Origin: Sebastes aleutianus
Lineage: Eukaryota > Chordata > Actinopteri > Perciformes > Sebastidae
Direction: 5' to 3'
DNA length: 64,000 nt
Assembly: GCA_916700875.1 (NCBI GenBank)
Contig: CAKAKS010000022.1
Span: forward strand, 17,966,565 to 18,030,564
Every line of letters begins with the position of its first letter. Position 1 is the first letter of the stretch. The position numbers and the translations under genes were made by a program. A model generated the notes under the pieces. The model searched no databases and was not told the DNA's origin. It saw only the letters and a program-made list of their open reading frames with translations. Below are positions 46,821 to 59,112 of this stretch, in pieces.

Positions 46821-48424
46821 ACCAGAGTTGACGCCCGGTCTGTCTATCTGCCAAGAATCAACATGAACTCTAACCTTGCACGGCAGCTGGATTCTCGCGA
46901 TGTCACAGTAATGCGTTTGTGTTTGGCTCGCCAGACAACGGACGGTTTCTTCATTGAAAGAAGAGCAAAGAACGGCACTGAAGGACATGTTTTTGGCCTT
47001 CAGTTAGTTTCGCTTTTGTTAGTTTGATTGACAGATGGTTCGTCCAATCACCTGCCAAGTATTTTTTGAAAGTGACCTGCCCTTTTCCAAACAGTTTCCA
47101 AAGACGGCTTCTCAGATGGTTCTGTGTAACAAACCATCTATAGCAGGGTAGGGGTAACATGAATCAGCCTCGATGAGTAAAATTACAATCGATAGAATCT
47201 TAACGATACCTAATCCTACAGAGAGATCAGGAAGGAGGGGTTGTCACTCTTCCAACATGGTGGCGTGCCAAAACTAATGTTCCACAATGGGCCTGTGAAT
47301 AATCAGAGCATGCCAGGTTCATGGTCACTGACGCAACAGAACATGAGTTTGAATGAAATCTGTCGTGCATTCTTATGACCCATTTTGCATAATTAAATTG
47401 ACCTATATATTCTCATACTTACATAACGTTTAAAGACGCCTTTCAGCTTCTGCTGCACTTCATTTGACCCGCTGGTAGAGATCCAACAGTTGAATTGCTG
47501 AGGCGAACTCTCTGACCCACAAAAATGTCTGTTTAAAGGCAGACGCTTAATGTATGCTTTATTTACAGGACATAGACACGTCAACAAGGGTGGGGACACG
47601 TCACGATGACAGTCATCTGACATCTTTAAATAAGCAGTCGGATTAGTTCTGCGTATTACCCAATCTGTCGCTGCACTAACTTGGAAATGTATAATGTTCT
47701 GTACTGAGTGTTTGTCATGGTCCGTTTAAGTTGGCCAGCGTTCATCATGGTTCAAACAAGAAATTTATCCTGTAAATGTGGAGTCCCACATGTTTGGTGT
47801 GCCAATGACATCTTGGTACAGGTGACTCAGATATTTAGACAAAAGCAGCATCTGTGTGCTCTCAAATTACACCGAGATCCGCTGTTTTCCTGCTGGACAC
47901 ACGGTGGAAAAAGAGAACAGACTGACTTTTAGTCAAACAGAAACTAAAGGTTGAAACCTTGAGCTTGAAAAGAATTTCACATCGTTCCAAAGCAAGACGC
48001 CGCCCTCATCATGAGCAGGCAGATCGATACTAACTGATAAGATGAGCAGAGCGAGGGTCCGCCGCAAGAACGGGTTCACAAACAAGGACACAAGGCTCAT
48101 GTACAAAAGGCCAATACGGTGTGTACTAAAGGCCTGCTGTTTACCGAAGTCAGAGTTTTTGTCAATATGTTTTTTAGTCTTTGGCTCTGTGTTTTACTGG
48201 ATCTTTCATAGAAATTTCCATTTGCTTTTTGAGTTATCCTGGAATTTCGAAGTTTCAGTGGCCTCCATCAGTTAGAAAATGATCTTCTGATTGCTTTCTG
48301 AGAATTTTTCAAAGACTTTTTGAGTATTCAGAACCTATTAATTGCAGTTTTCCTCATTGGATCAGTCAGTGATAAGAAACAAAGATTAGCTTTGTTAGCT
48401 GTTGTACTGTACTTCTGCAGATTT
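46821..48424. other. Intergenic, nothing recognised
   Basis: No gene or repeat was recognised. Confidence 0.45.
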
Positions 48425-48952
48425 AGAAATTTTGAAATTTTAGTCGATACCAATACCAGTTAAATTCTTCATTTCTTGATACCAATTCGATACCAAGCTG
48501 AAAAACAAAACTGTAAATCCCATGTACTTCAAACTACACTCCTTTTTTACCATTTGCACACTGGTTTTTGTTAGGAAGTTAAGCTTACGGTCATAATTAC
48601 CTCTCTATTATCTGTATTATTTATTTATTATTTTATTATTTATTTTGCTGTTAAAACTTCTTCAAACAACTCGATTTATTCAAAGTTTCTCTGCAAAAAC
48701 TACATTCGATACAAGATAACATTTGAACACATCACGATAACGTTATAATTTACCTTTCGCCCAATACTCATTTTTACTGAATAGAGCCTGACCGCCTCAT
48801 AATGTAAATCAATGGTACCTCACATGTTTGAATTAGCAGAACAAGAGCTAGATAATATTAGGTGTTAGCAGTCAGTAAGCTAACGTTAACTAGCAGAATT
48901 TTGTCACCGACTTGGTACCAAAGTGTCAGTTTTCGTGACATCCCTGTTAGTT
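48425..48952. repeat. Dispersed repeat with cgataccaataccag and ttggtaccaaagtg ends
   Basis: The left part has repeated gataccaattcgatacc words. The right part has ttggtaccaaagtgtcag and ends near gtgacatccct. Similar cgatacc words occur at 29850 and 35820. It resembles non-autonomous DNA elements with simple-repeat-like termini, but no exact target duplication was found. Confidence 0.45.
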
Positions 48953-50231
48953 ATAGGTATGCCAAGTATAGCTGCCAGTACATGCTTAGAACAGTTACAT
49001 GTCCATTTTTGTTCCAGGCCAGATAAGATACCCAGATCCTGAGGTACAAAACCACCACACCTCTTGAAATACGGAGTTTGTGCAAGCTTACTGTGAAGAT
49101 GTCAGACAACTAAAATGTGGTGAAAGAAAGTAAAACGTTAGCTGTGATTTCTCGAGGGAGTGCTACAGTGTTATTACTTCTTCTCATGTATCGTACATCC
49201 ATAAATTGTAGCTGTCTACGCTCAGCCTAAAGGCATGTGCTACACCGTTGAGCTCCTTTTATGTGTTACTTAGATAAACACTCAGCTCAGCTTTTGGGTC
49301 ATTTGCTCACTTTATCTGACTTTTATTGTTTTATTCAAGGAATGGCAACTTCGGTCCAGACTAAAATATCTCTGCGACTGTTGATTGAAATTTTAATTTG
49401 GCGTAGTGATTCATTGTCCCCAGATAATGAATCCCTGACTTTGTCCATCCACTGATCGTTCCTGTAGTTTTGTGCGTATTTGTGCAGGCTTTGGCGTCAA
49501 GTGTTCTGCTGGAGAATCAGAAATATGCAGCTGAATATTAGCCAATACTAATAAATATCAGACTTTACCAGACAGTCGGGCACTGTATGACCATTGGCAT
49601 CTCCTAAAAATATCGAGGTTAAATGTAGTGTTAAACAAAACATAGTGATTCAAAATGGAAATCTACAAGATATGTTTTATAGCTTTGACCTTGGATTTCT
49701 TGGAAACACATGTTAATAGTGGACCTTCATGATTCACATGCTTCCAACACATGAAATGTGTGATAAAAACAAGGGGGGAGGGAGTTGTCTCAACGTGCCA
49801 CAGATGATAAATTCCTCCCAAGTGGAAGCACTGACGCTGGATCATCTGGAGGGTGGAGAGTGCGCATAGTTCAACCCAGATGTGTGTGGCTCTCAGTTCT
49901 GTATGATGTGGTTGTATTTCTGTAGCTCCACCATTTGTCGCCCAAGGACTCAAGTGTTACGTATTATTACTGAGCACAGTAGCCTCCTAAGTTACTACAC
50001 TTCACAAAACCAGCAGCTGTAAATCTGTCCCATTGTACATGAGATGCTTCAATAGTAGCTGTGATTGGTTTGTTGCGGTTGAACCACTTACATGACAGCC
50101 ATCGCCTCAACAGGCTCACACACTGAGAGCATTGCAACCTTTTGCAGCTGTATTATAAGTTATCACTCATATTACAGAGATGACGATGCGACAGTAGTGA
50201 TTTGGGCGGAGGGACTAGTGCACTTTATCAA
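48953..50231. other. Intergenic, nothing recognised
   Basis: No gene was recognised. Confidence 0.45.
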
Positions 50232-50881
50232 TTAAAGTAATAGTTCGGCATTTGGGGAAAAGCGCTTATTGTCTTTCTTGCCGAGAATTAGACAAGAAGA
50301 TCAATACCACTCACCCGCTGCTATGCAACAGCAATGTTAACGTTACTTTTGGTGTCTATAAGCCACCAAAGGCTAACAATTTAGCAAGCTAGTGGGTAAC
50401 ATAAGGCAGGAAATGCAAAGGTATAATGGCAGAGGAAAAAGATGAGGCCGTTGGGAATATCAACATTTTCCTCAGACATGTTATAAAATTACGTAGAAAA
50501 ACTCTATACGACTAAAATTACAATATATTAATTTATCATCCACCAAAAATGAAACTCCATGGCCTCTTCCATTTCTGATGTCAACAAAAACGTCACAACT
50601 CGTAAATAAAACTGCCGTATAGCCTACGCAGATTGACTGGCAACTTCACAGTGACTCCTGGAGCTCACTGCTTTAACACTTTGGTATTTGTATGGATTAA
50701 ACAATCAAGATGTAACATGTTAATTAGTGAGCTTTAGATCTGCTGGTAGGTGGATTTTGTTGCGTTTGGACATAGATGTAGCTTCATATTTAACGTACAG
50801 ATATGAGAGTGGTATCAATCTTTTCATCTAACTTTCTGCAAAAAAAATGGTATTTCCCAGAATGTTGAACTATTCCTTTAA
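50232..50881 (+). mobile_element. TTAA-type MITE (AATAGTTC termini), complete
   Basis: TTAA lies at 50232-50235 and 50878-50881. The left end is TTAAAGTAATAGTTCGGCAT and the right end, reverse complemented, is TTAAAGGAATAGTTCAACAT. It is 650 bases with no long open frame. A fragment of the same family lies at 19435-19600. Confidence 0.82.
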
Positions 50882-52520
50882 CTCTTTTGACTCTTTTTGA
50901 GAGAGGGATTCAGGGATTTATGGTTCAGCACGTCCTGAACATCGGAGAGACAGTCTGTGATTTTTAACAACTCATCCCATTGACCTATGATCATCTTCCT
51001 CTCAGGACAGAGCAGCATGTTGTCAGTGATTCTGACTTAGTTTAGTTTGCTAGTGATGCTCATACAGCTCGAGCCAATCCGGCAATTACGTTGCGGTCAT
51101 TTCTCAGCGTTTTTTGATTTTTTTTAATTAACGAGTGTAGCAGTTAGAGAAACAGGCAAGAATGAATCCAACTTTTCCTCCTTTAACAACTACATTTCCA
51201 CTTCCAAACTGCTTTATTGCATTTGCTTTGTGGCTTCCAGTGGAGGACTGTGGTTTGCCCTTTGCAGCTCCTGCGACATGTGAAAACTTCTTAAATGACC
51301 TATTTAGTTTGAATAAAGTTAAAAGATGTCATGAATTTGTTGTTGTTTTTCTAAAGTGAACTCGGAGGGTGTTAACGCGAAAGTCCCGATGCTTCTCTTT
51401 AACAAGCATTCGACACATTTCTAGAAATAATAATGACTAAGTGTCATATGATGTACGTTACATAACATAGCGGTCGCCTACTTGCAAACAAGTGCGAAGT
51501 GCTGATAGATTTTACACGCAGGGGACAGAAATATCTGTTGCCTCGGACCTGTGAAATTCTTCAAGAGGCCGCCTTAGTTTCAAAGAGGTCATATGATTTA
51601 TAATAGTGTTTTTGAATAAACACATGCTTTTACCTTTCACCATGTCTTACCCTTTTTTTTAGATATTACAATGTAAATTTGTGTTTTATTGTATATTTGA
51701 GCCGATATCAGATGTCATCTGGCAAATGATTCACCAGCAGAATGTGTGCGGTATTTACAGTCAGTCACATGGGGTATAGGCTTAATTTAGAGGCCTTCAA
51801 ATTCCAGCTCTTAATGATCACTGAGAGAGTTGTCGAGGGAATTGGCTGCACAACAAAGATACAGGCTGTTGTGGTTTTTGGATGTGTGTGTGTCTGGGAC
51901 AGGTTCGTCCATTAAAACAACCAGAAGGTTCAAGTTATAGTCCATAGTGTCACGTTAGCGATGTTTTGGTCGCAAAATCGGAGGTTAATGACCCCTTGAT
52001 CCATGACAGAAACATGCCCCTTGGCCTTATGTTGACCATCTGATGTCAACAGTCTGTGTTGTTCACCTGCTACAGAAGTCACCACATTCAGACTTCTAGT
52101 TACACGTTGATATGCCAAAGAGGAGAACGATTATCTTAACAGTGTTTCATTGTTAATTTGAAAATTTTCAATGGCAGGATTTTTTACGAGGTCTTACGTT
52201 GTCAAGTTAAAACAAACACACACAGAGGTCAAACCCGGCGGTGATTCAGTACTTAACAGCTGCGCACTGAATAAGTGCAACGTGTTACCTCATAGTGTTA
52301 CCTCATCTCCTATTTGAGCAATCGCTTTACCAAACACTGTGTCAAAACCAAACCAAAAAGGTTGACACTTCCTCACCACATCGAAAGTGTACTTTGGAAA
52401 AATTGAGCTTAGCATCAAGTGAGCTTAATAAAGCAGTCAAAATGTTCTGGAAAGCTCCCAGAGTAGGCGGGCACTGTCAGTAAGATGACAAATTTTTTTT
52501 CCAAAATACGAGATCGCTGG
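50882..52520. other. Intergenic, nothing recognised
   Basis: No gene or repeat was recognised. Confidence 0.45.
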
Positions 52521-52712
52521 GTCAACATGGATCAACATTTACTGGAAAGAGTCAGAAGAAAACCGAAAGAGTAGGAGACCTTAATAAAAATGTCCAAGTT
52601 GGACCAGCCTGGTGGGGTGAACATGGATCAACGTTTACTGGAAAGAGTCAGAAGAAAACCGAAAGAGTAGGAGACCTTAATAAAAATGTCCAAGTTGGAC
52701 CAGCCTGATCAG
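52521..52712 (+). repeat. Tandem duplication, 96-bp unit, two copies
   Basis: The word aacatggatcaac starts at 52524 and again at 52620. The following stretch of about 80 bases ('ttactggaaagagtcagaag' through 'gtccaagttggaccagcctg') is identical apart from one or two substitutions. Such low divergence implies a recent duplication. Confidence 0.85.
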
Positions 52713-54984
52713 ATCTGTCAGTAAATAAGTGACGTTTTCAGTCTATGTTCTGTTAAAGAGATTCATACAACGTACATATTTACCTTGATGATACAGCTGC
52801 ATTAGGGTAGACACTTGACGATTCATTATGTCCTAGTTTAACCAAACTAAACCTAAAAGAGTCAAAAAACAACCTTACAGACAGCTATAAAATGTTAATA
52901 AAATGTACCTGATTTCACAATATTACTACTGACATTCCTGTAGTATTACGTCACAACGTCTGCTGTATTAGCCGTGTGTTTACTACGTGTTTATTTGCAT
53001 ATAGAGCGGGGAAGTGAGATCGGATCACAAGTGCCCACTGAAGACGCATGTGGAGACGCATTATAATGCCAGGTGTGGACAGACGTACTTAAAGCTGTCC
53101 ACTTGTGATCCAAATCACTGAGGACGCATCATAATACCAGGTCTGAACAGGGACTCAGTCACGCTGGCTGCTGCTCCACTCCACACAAGTTTATGACCCC
53201 CCAACCCCCCATGATAACCCCATCCCTGTTTGGTATGTTGCGGGATTGGCTCGGGGACAGCTTTGTAGTCACAGTTGATTGGTTGAGTATAATGTGTGAG
53301 AAGCTCCCCACACTTGGAAGAACTGCGATGCCATTTAAGGAATGTCCCTGCAGCTGCATAGAGGACTGTGGTGACACATTTTGCAGTTTGTGTTAACTTT
53401 CACTGATAGTCACTTGGATGTGTTGTTTTCTGTAGTGGTAACTGTATATACAAAGTGTCAGCTTTTGTCAGCCTAAATTACCAATATCCACATTACCAAG
53501 AAAAGCTGCATTTCGTATTTCTTGGGGGGGATGGGCATTGAGTCAGTTGAAAACCAGCAACTTAAACAGACTCCCTATTTACTTTGGTTGTAACATGGTC
53601 TACTAGTAGTTTGGGTAGCATGTTTGCGAGCAAATTAGGCTTCGATTCTTTTGATTCCATTTGTGTTACTGTTACAGTAGATTTTAGCATTTAGCGTTAT
53701 CCCATACTTTTTCACTTGTGGGCACAGTGGCTGCCGTTCAGTAAAAGTTACATAGTCTTGCTCTATTACAGTGAAGTAATACAATAGAGTCAAATCCACA
53801 GCTGAATGCCTTTTTGGTCTATTGTTTACACATTACTGATCCGTGAACAAGCTTTCATGCAAACAGTACCAATAATCATGCCTTGATGTTGAGGTATGCG
53901 GTCAATATATGATACATTAAATTTGGATTTTGGAAGTTTTAACTCAGTAGAAGTTTCTAAGCTGCCGTGTTGCAGTTTGTGCCTCACGTGCCTCACGTTT
54001 GCGTGTGTGCGTGTGTGTGTACGTTCCTCCTTTTGGACAGCATTACAAAGTGGACAGAGATAAAAACCTCATCCCTGACATGAACATGACCTTGGGCATG
54101 GCGACATCCCCAACGCTGTCCTCTGATTGGTCAGCCGGCGGCACAGCCTACCTAGAGATCACTGACAGTTGCCCACAGCACTCCTGGGCATCTGTGTGCG
54201 TGTGCAAACATTTGTGTGTGTCTTTGTCGGTACAGAGGAGACAGTACAGTGACGACAGAATCAGTTTGTTTTAAGCGTGTTAGGTGTGTGTGTGTGTGTG
54301 TGTGTCTAACTTAGGCTACATTTGGGGACACAGAGTAAAGAACAGTTAAGTGGGGACAGCTTATCCAATTGGGGACGAAAGGTTGCTAAAAAGCTGATTT
54401 TTGAGTCTTTAGTTATAGTTGTGGTTTGGTTAAGGTTAGGCAAGTAGTGGTTAGGGTTTGGGTAAGTCTCCAGGAAATGAATGTAAGTAAATGTAACGTC
54501 CCCTAAAGTGACCTAAGTAAACATGTGTGTTTGTGATCAGTTTGCCAGTCCACCCACAGTCAGCCAGCAGCTCTCTGTGACCTTGGCCTCTCGTCAAGTC
54601 CACGAGTTTGGCCTGTATGGTTTTGCACCAGTGTAAAACTGGACGGTCATGGTCATGTGGCAATGTCATGTGATGACATCTTGAAACGACTGGGTATTTA
54701 ACAGCGTCGGTGCACTCCGGTGTCTTCAGTCTGATGGTGGCAAACGTTCTGGCGGTGTTACAGTTTAGATGCCTGTTTTCTATTCTATTCATAAGTTTTC
54801 CTTGTAAATGTAAAAGTGTAAATAATAAGTGTTAATACTTTTTTCCTAGGTGGTGTCCCAAGTTATGTCTCTGTCATTGGCCGTCTTGTTCATTTCTATT
54901 GAGGCAGACATGCCATGTGTGTTTGTGTGTGTATTGGGGGAGTTATGAGGGTGCTCAAAGAAGGAGGGGCCTGAGTGAACTCTG
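52713..54984. other. Intergenic upstream of slc38a4
   Basis: A terminal fragment of a MITE-like repeat may lie at 53010-53160 (two 'cacaagtg'/'cacttgtgatcc' inverted words around agacgca repeats). A (TG)n microsatellite is at about 54285-54304. No gene was recognised. Confidence 0.4.
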
Positions 54985-55060
54985 TCCGTCCTCATTGGTC
55001 GATACAGGCCCTCCCTTCTTCCTTTTAAAAGCCTGCTTTCTCACCTGAGATACAAAAGAG
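54985..55060 (+). promoter_or_regulatory. slc38a4: Likely slc38a4 promoter
   Basis: An inverted CCAAT box (ATTGG at 54994-54998) is followed about 30 bases later by a TATA-like TTTTAAAA (55023-55030) and a CACCTG E-box (55042-55047). This places a start site near 55050-55060, just before a good 5' splice donor at 55172. The spacing fits a TATA/CCAAT promoter. It is inferred from motifs and from the position upstream of the coding exons. Confidence 0.5.
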
Positions 55061-55171
55061 CTGCAGCTCCTTGCCCATTCACTTGTCTGTCATCTATCTC
55101 GAGATTAAATTTATACGAAAAAAGAAAATAAAGGAGCAATCCGGGAACCTCTTAAAGGAACTTTTGATTGA
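55055..55171 (+). other. slc38a4: Predicted non-coding leader exon of slc38a4
   Basis: The segment between the TATA-like box and the donor TTGA|GTGAGT (intron starts at 55172) contains no ATG, as expected for an efficient leader. It would splice over about 3.9 kb to the acceptor at 59111-59112. The start is approximate, and the exon awaits transcript support. Confidence 0.5.
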
Positions 55172-57390
55172 GTGAGTATGCCTGCTTTGCTTGAAAAAAT
55201 GTGGTTCATACTGTGCATGAAAATTACCAACCTTCGGACACTGATTTACAAAAATAGCAATATGCTTGTTGTCAGGAAAAGATTGGAAATTCTTCTCCAA
55301 ACTATTTTTTTTTTTGGAGCAAAAGCTTTTTTTCCTCTTCTAGCTGTCGCAGGGTGTGTTCGAGAGACGCACATTGGCTCTCACTGGTACAAGCGAAGTA
55401 GACAGGCGTTTCTGCAGAGTGCATACTGGAAGGAATTTTTTTTTCAGGTGGTGGCTGATGCAAGAGTTTGTTTGGTTTCGAGGATGTATGAGATAGTAGG
55501 GAGTGTTTTCAGAGGGAAGGCATGACTTGCATAAAAGAATCATCTAATATTTCTTCTTAAAGCATGTTTCAAAGTGCTTTTATTTTGAAACTACGCAAAA
55601 GTTTGGAAATTGAGAGCAAATCTGTGATTGTTTTTTTGGTCTTTTTTTGTTTTTCTGTTGTCAACGAATATTTGATCTTACCACACAGAAGCTACAGGAT
55701 ATTGTGCAAATCAAATGAAGCTATAAACAATACCTGCAAGACTGTCGATCTCTAATTCAAACTGAATTTGTGTGATCTTTTGCCCCTAAATGCGTTGACT
55801 CAGAGCAAAGCTCAGTTGTTTGTGCTTACTGTCCGTTTAGATTACTTGTTGAAACTGCTAACAACAGGAAGTGCGATAACAGATGGGTTCTGTTGATTTG
55901 CTTGTGTTTTCCTGTCTTCTAATTTCACAAGTCACTGCTGATCGTATCTATGACAGTTTTACTGTGAGACAAATGAAGAAATACATTGTGAAAAAGGCTG
56001 CAGAATCTCCACTGTGTGTGTGGCCTGGCACCACACTTAGCATTAAAATAAACAGCTGTAAACGCCAAGTGTGAAGGCATCCCAGGGCACCCTGAGGGCA
56101 CAGTGGGATCCGAACGCTCGGGCCACTTGCAGAAGTGGTCAGACTTGCATTTGTCTGCATGCATTGTTAGCGGTTTATCTCTTGTCTTGTCTATTTGTTC
56201 CTTGCTGTTTCATTAGCCTGTTGTGGTTTTGTATCCAGTATGCAAATAGACTCAGCAGTTTTCTTCTACAGCTGTGTGGCCAATTGTAAATGTATGTCTT
56301 CTGTTTTGGGAGGATTAAGAGCAGAAAAACAAGTTTCCAACAACAAGTGGTCTCTTAAGATTCATTTAACACACATCATGCTAATTTGTAGGCGTGAACT
56401 GCAGCCAGTTTCAGCTCTACAGATCTGATAACGTGGCACGCTGCCAAACGTGTGTGCTTCTGTAGTGTTATGGTTGTAACAACCGCAGCATTAAACTCCG
56501 GACCGTGTGAAGTTAACCAAGTCAGACAGGTTAATCCTCCTGGCAATGAAAAGTGAAAACCCGCTCTCCGTTTCTCTTTCGCCACGCAGCAGAGAGTCGA
56601 CAGCGAGAGATTAGACGTGCTGGCCTGTGTGATGTGGTTGTTAACGGTAATGTAGCCGCTTAATCTCTGTTGGCTCAAAGATATCGGAGTTTTTATAAAG
56701 CGGTCTACTTCCGATGATCACAGGGGGGGGGAACAACAGCGTTTAAGTGACTGAAACTTAATTTAAAAGAAAGCCAGGTGGGTCAAGGTGGAGAGGTTTT
56801 CACACCCCTGACATTGTTGTCGTTCACCTTGTTGCACAATGGAAAGCTGTAACGCATGGTGGCATGTTGACTGTAAACATTGTGATGCAAATATCCTGCT
56901 GCTGAACCACTTCCTTCAATAGAAGCTGTTGCTTAACAAGCATTCATTGGCAGTTTTTACCAACTGCTTTTGTTTTAAAGTAGTGATGTGTACCTTTCTT
57001 ATTTCCCTTTTTATAGTACTTTATAGTCAAATGTCACTACATTTCTGAGGGGAATATTGTACTTCTTATTTATTTCACGCTTTGTAGATCGAGATTTTAC
57101 AAAAAAAAACCCACAATTGTCAGTTTACAAAATGTGATGTATTGTTAAAGATGAAGATTTAACAACCAAAAGTTGTCCCATTCGAACAGCTACAATATTA
57201 TCATTTTGCTTGTGTTCAATAATATCAATGTGATGGTAAAATATATACTTTTACTTTTGCTGCATCTTTCACCTCTTTGTTTTTGTTTACCACCCATCAA
57301 CTTAACTGTTCTGTGTCACTTTCACCGCTTTCGTAGCGTCATTTTCGGCCACAGCAGACCGCTGTTTTCATCGAGAAAACCAAACTGTGC

Positions 57391-57725
57391 TAGGTCTAGG
57401 CGATATGGAGAAAATCAAATATCACAATATCTTTTACTTAATACCTCGATATCGATATTGCGACGATATTGTAGGGTTGACTATTGCCGCTTTTACAAAA
57501 TATTTACAGAAAGAGATTTTTGATAAATAATGATCAGTAATGTGGATATAATGATTAAGTAAAAGGCAAATAATAGAACAACTAGAACAGTCTGGTAAGT
57601 TCAGCCTTTAAAACCAGAAAAAAACAATTTATGCCATATCACAATATTTCAATATCCAAAATCTAGTACGATATCTAGTCTGATATCACGATATCGATGT
57701 TATATTGATATATTGCCCAGCCCTA
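57391..57725. mobile_element. MITE with TAGGGCTGGGCAATA-type termini
   Basis: The left end TAGGTCTAGGCGATATGG and the right end, reverse complemented, TAGGGCTGGGCAATATATCA form an imperfect inverted repeat. Subterminal atatcgatat/atatcacaat words are palindromic. The element is non-coding and lies in slc38a4 intron 1. A convincing target duplication was not found. Confidence 0.65.
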
Positions 57726-57774
57726 CTGGGTGCTACCTTCTCAGCGCCAAATGGCAGATAGACGACGTTAGCTA

Positions 57775-58044
57775 TAGGGCTGTCCTTGACCAAAGAAATT
57801 CTTAGTCGACACTCGTACGATTTTGTCGATTCGTTGATTTAACCGACAGATCTGAAAACTGTGTTTCTCCGCAAAGAATCACACAAAAGCACCTCTTTAA
57901 ATATTGTGTTTACTAGAGATGTGCTCGTAAGTTTATTGGAAATAAGTCATTAAAAAAGCATTAAAAATTACTTAATCGACTAAAGAGATCTTGGTCAACT
58001 AAGAGCAAAGCGGCCGATCAGTCGACTAAGAGGATGCAGCCCTA
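57775..58044. mobile_element. hAT-type MITE (TAGGGCTG ... CAGCCCTA) with near-perfect 8-bp target duplication
   Basis: The ends TAGGGCTG and CAGCCCTA are inverted complements. The subterminal cttagtcgac/gtcgactaag words are also inverted. Flanking 8-mers are GTTAGCTA (57767-57774) and GTTAGCGA (58045-58052), matching at 7 of 8. It is 270 bases, non-coding, in slc38a4 intron 1. Confidence 0.78.
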
Positions 58045-59112
58045 GTTAGCGATTAGCTTGTGAACACAGTGGAGCATTTAGCCGCTAAAGAGCCAGACAT
58101 TTGCACTAAAACTTTAAATTGTGCTCGGGCATTTCATTGGGGTTGACACCACCCAGTTGCTGCTGTAAATACTTAAAAACAAAGGAGAATTTCGGACACT
58201 TTTCTCATGTGACACCTTCGTTTTTGTGGTTGCGTACTTGTTGCCATGGTTTATGTTGGGTTGTTTGTCATCGAGTAGCACACTGAGATCTTTCCCTCCA
58301 CCCGATCAAAGACCTCTTTGTGTGAGCGACAGTAAATAATTTGGCTCTTAGTAGCGCTTGTAATCATACAGGCTTTGTTCACTGTCTTTGCTCCCCTTAC
58401 ATAACTCAATGATGAATGCTCCGGATGGAAAATGTGTGTTCCCCTGTGCGGCTGGCTTTTTTTTTTTTCTTTAATGGTAGTGGGTGAGGCTGAGTAAAGC
58501 AGCTCATACATGAACAAGCGGTCTGTTGATGGTGGTGGTCAGGCGGCCTCTTGAACTCTTTGCATCCTTGACCTGGTTTCAGAGTTTGTTGACTTAACTC
58601 CACCTGGCAATCTCTACATACGTCAAAGTTGTAATATCTTCCGAAAGATTTGTATTTTATTACATATTGTATCTTACTAACAGTCAGTATAAACAAAATA
58701 TTAACGTCATAAATCAAGCTGGTGTAAAATGGAAATAGGACGTCAGCCCAGCCCGTGTTGGTGAGGCTGTATATGAGGCGCCACGGTTGCATCATGTCCC
58801 AACTTTCCTCTTCAAGGTAAAATAACAAACAGTCCCTCAGTTCCAGGAAGTGAGTTGGACTGATTTGCAGGGTAGAGGAGAGGGCCCCATTTTACACTGA
58901 AGTGTTCTTCGTCCAAGGCCAGAAAGGCCCCGCTGAGGCCGATAAAGCCAGACAATACATGCGTCTGCATGGCCTGTAATCAGCTGGAAGTGGGCATTCC
59001 TGCGGTGAACTTGTAACTTTTTTAAGACTTAGGCATGTAGCTACTGTTGGAGATGTGAACAGACATCTTCAAAACCGTGTTAGTCAAGTTCCTGTTTTCT
59101 TTTTTTTCTTAG

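Larger units (their letters stand above)
55172..59112 (+). other. slc38a4: Predicted slc38a4 intron 1
   Basis: It runs from gtgagt at 55172 to a pyrimidine-rich acceptor (ttttttctt ag, 59111-59112). It contains two DNA-transposon insertions (57391-57725 and 57775-58044). The remainder has only chance frames. The assignment depends on the predicted leader exon. Confidence 0.45.

Noticed and set aside
55172..55525. 117-codon open frame directly after the predicted leader exon
   Set aside because: It begins in intron sequence at the splice donor, has low-complexity hydrophobic runs and matches no family.
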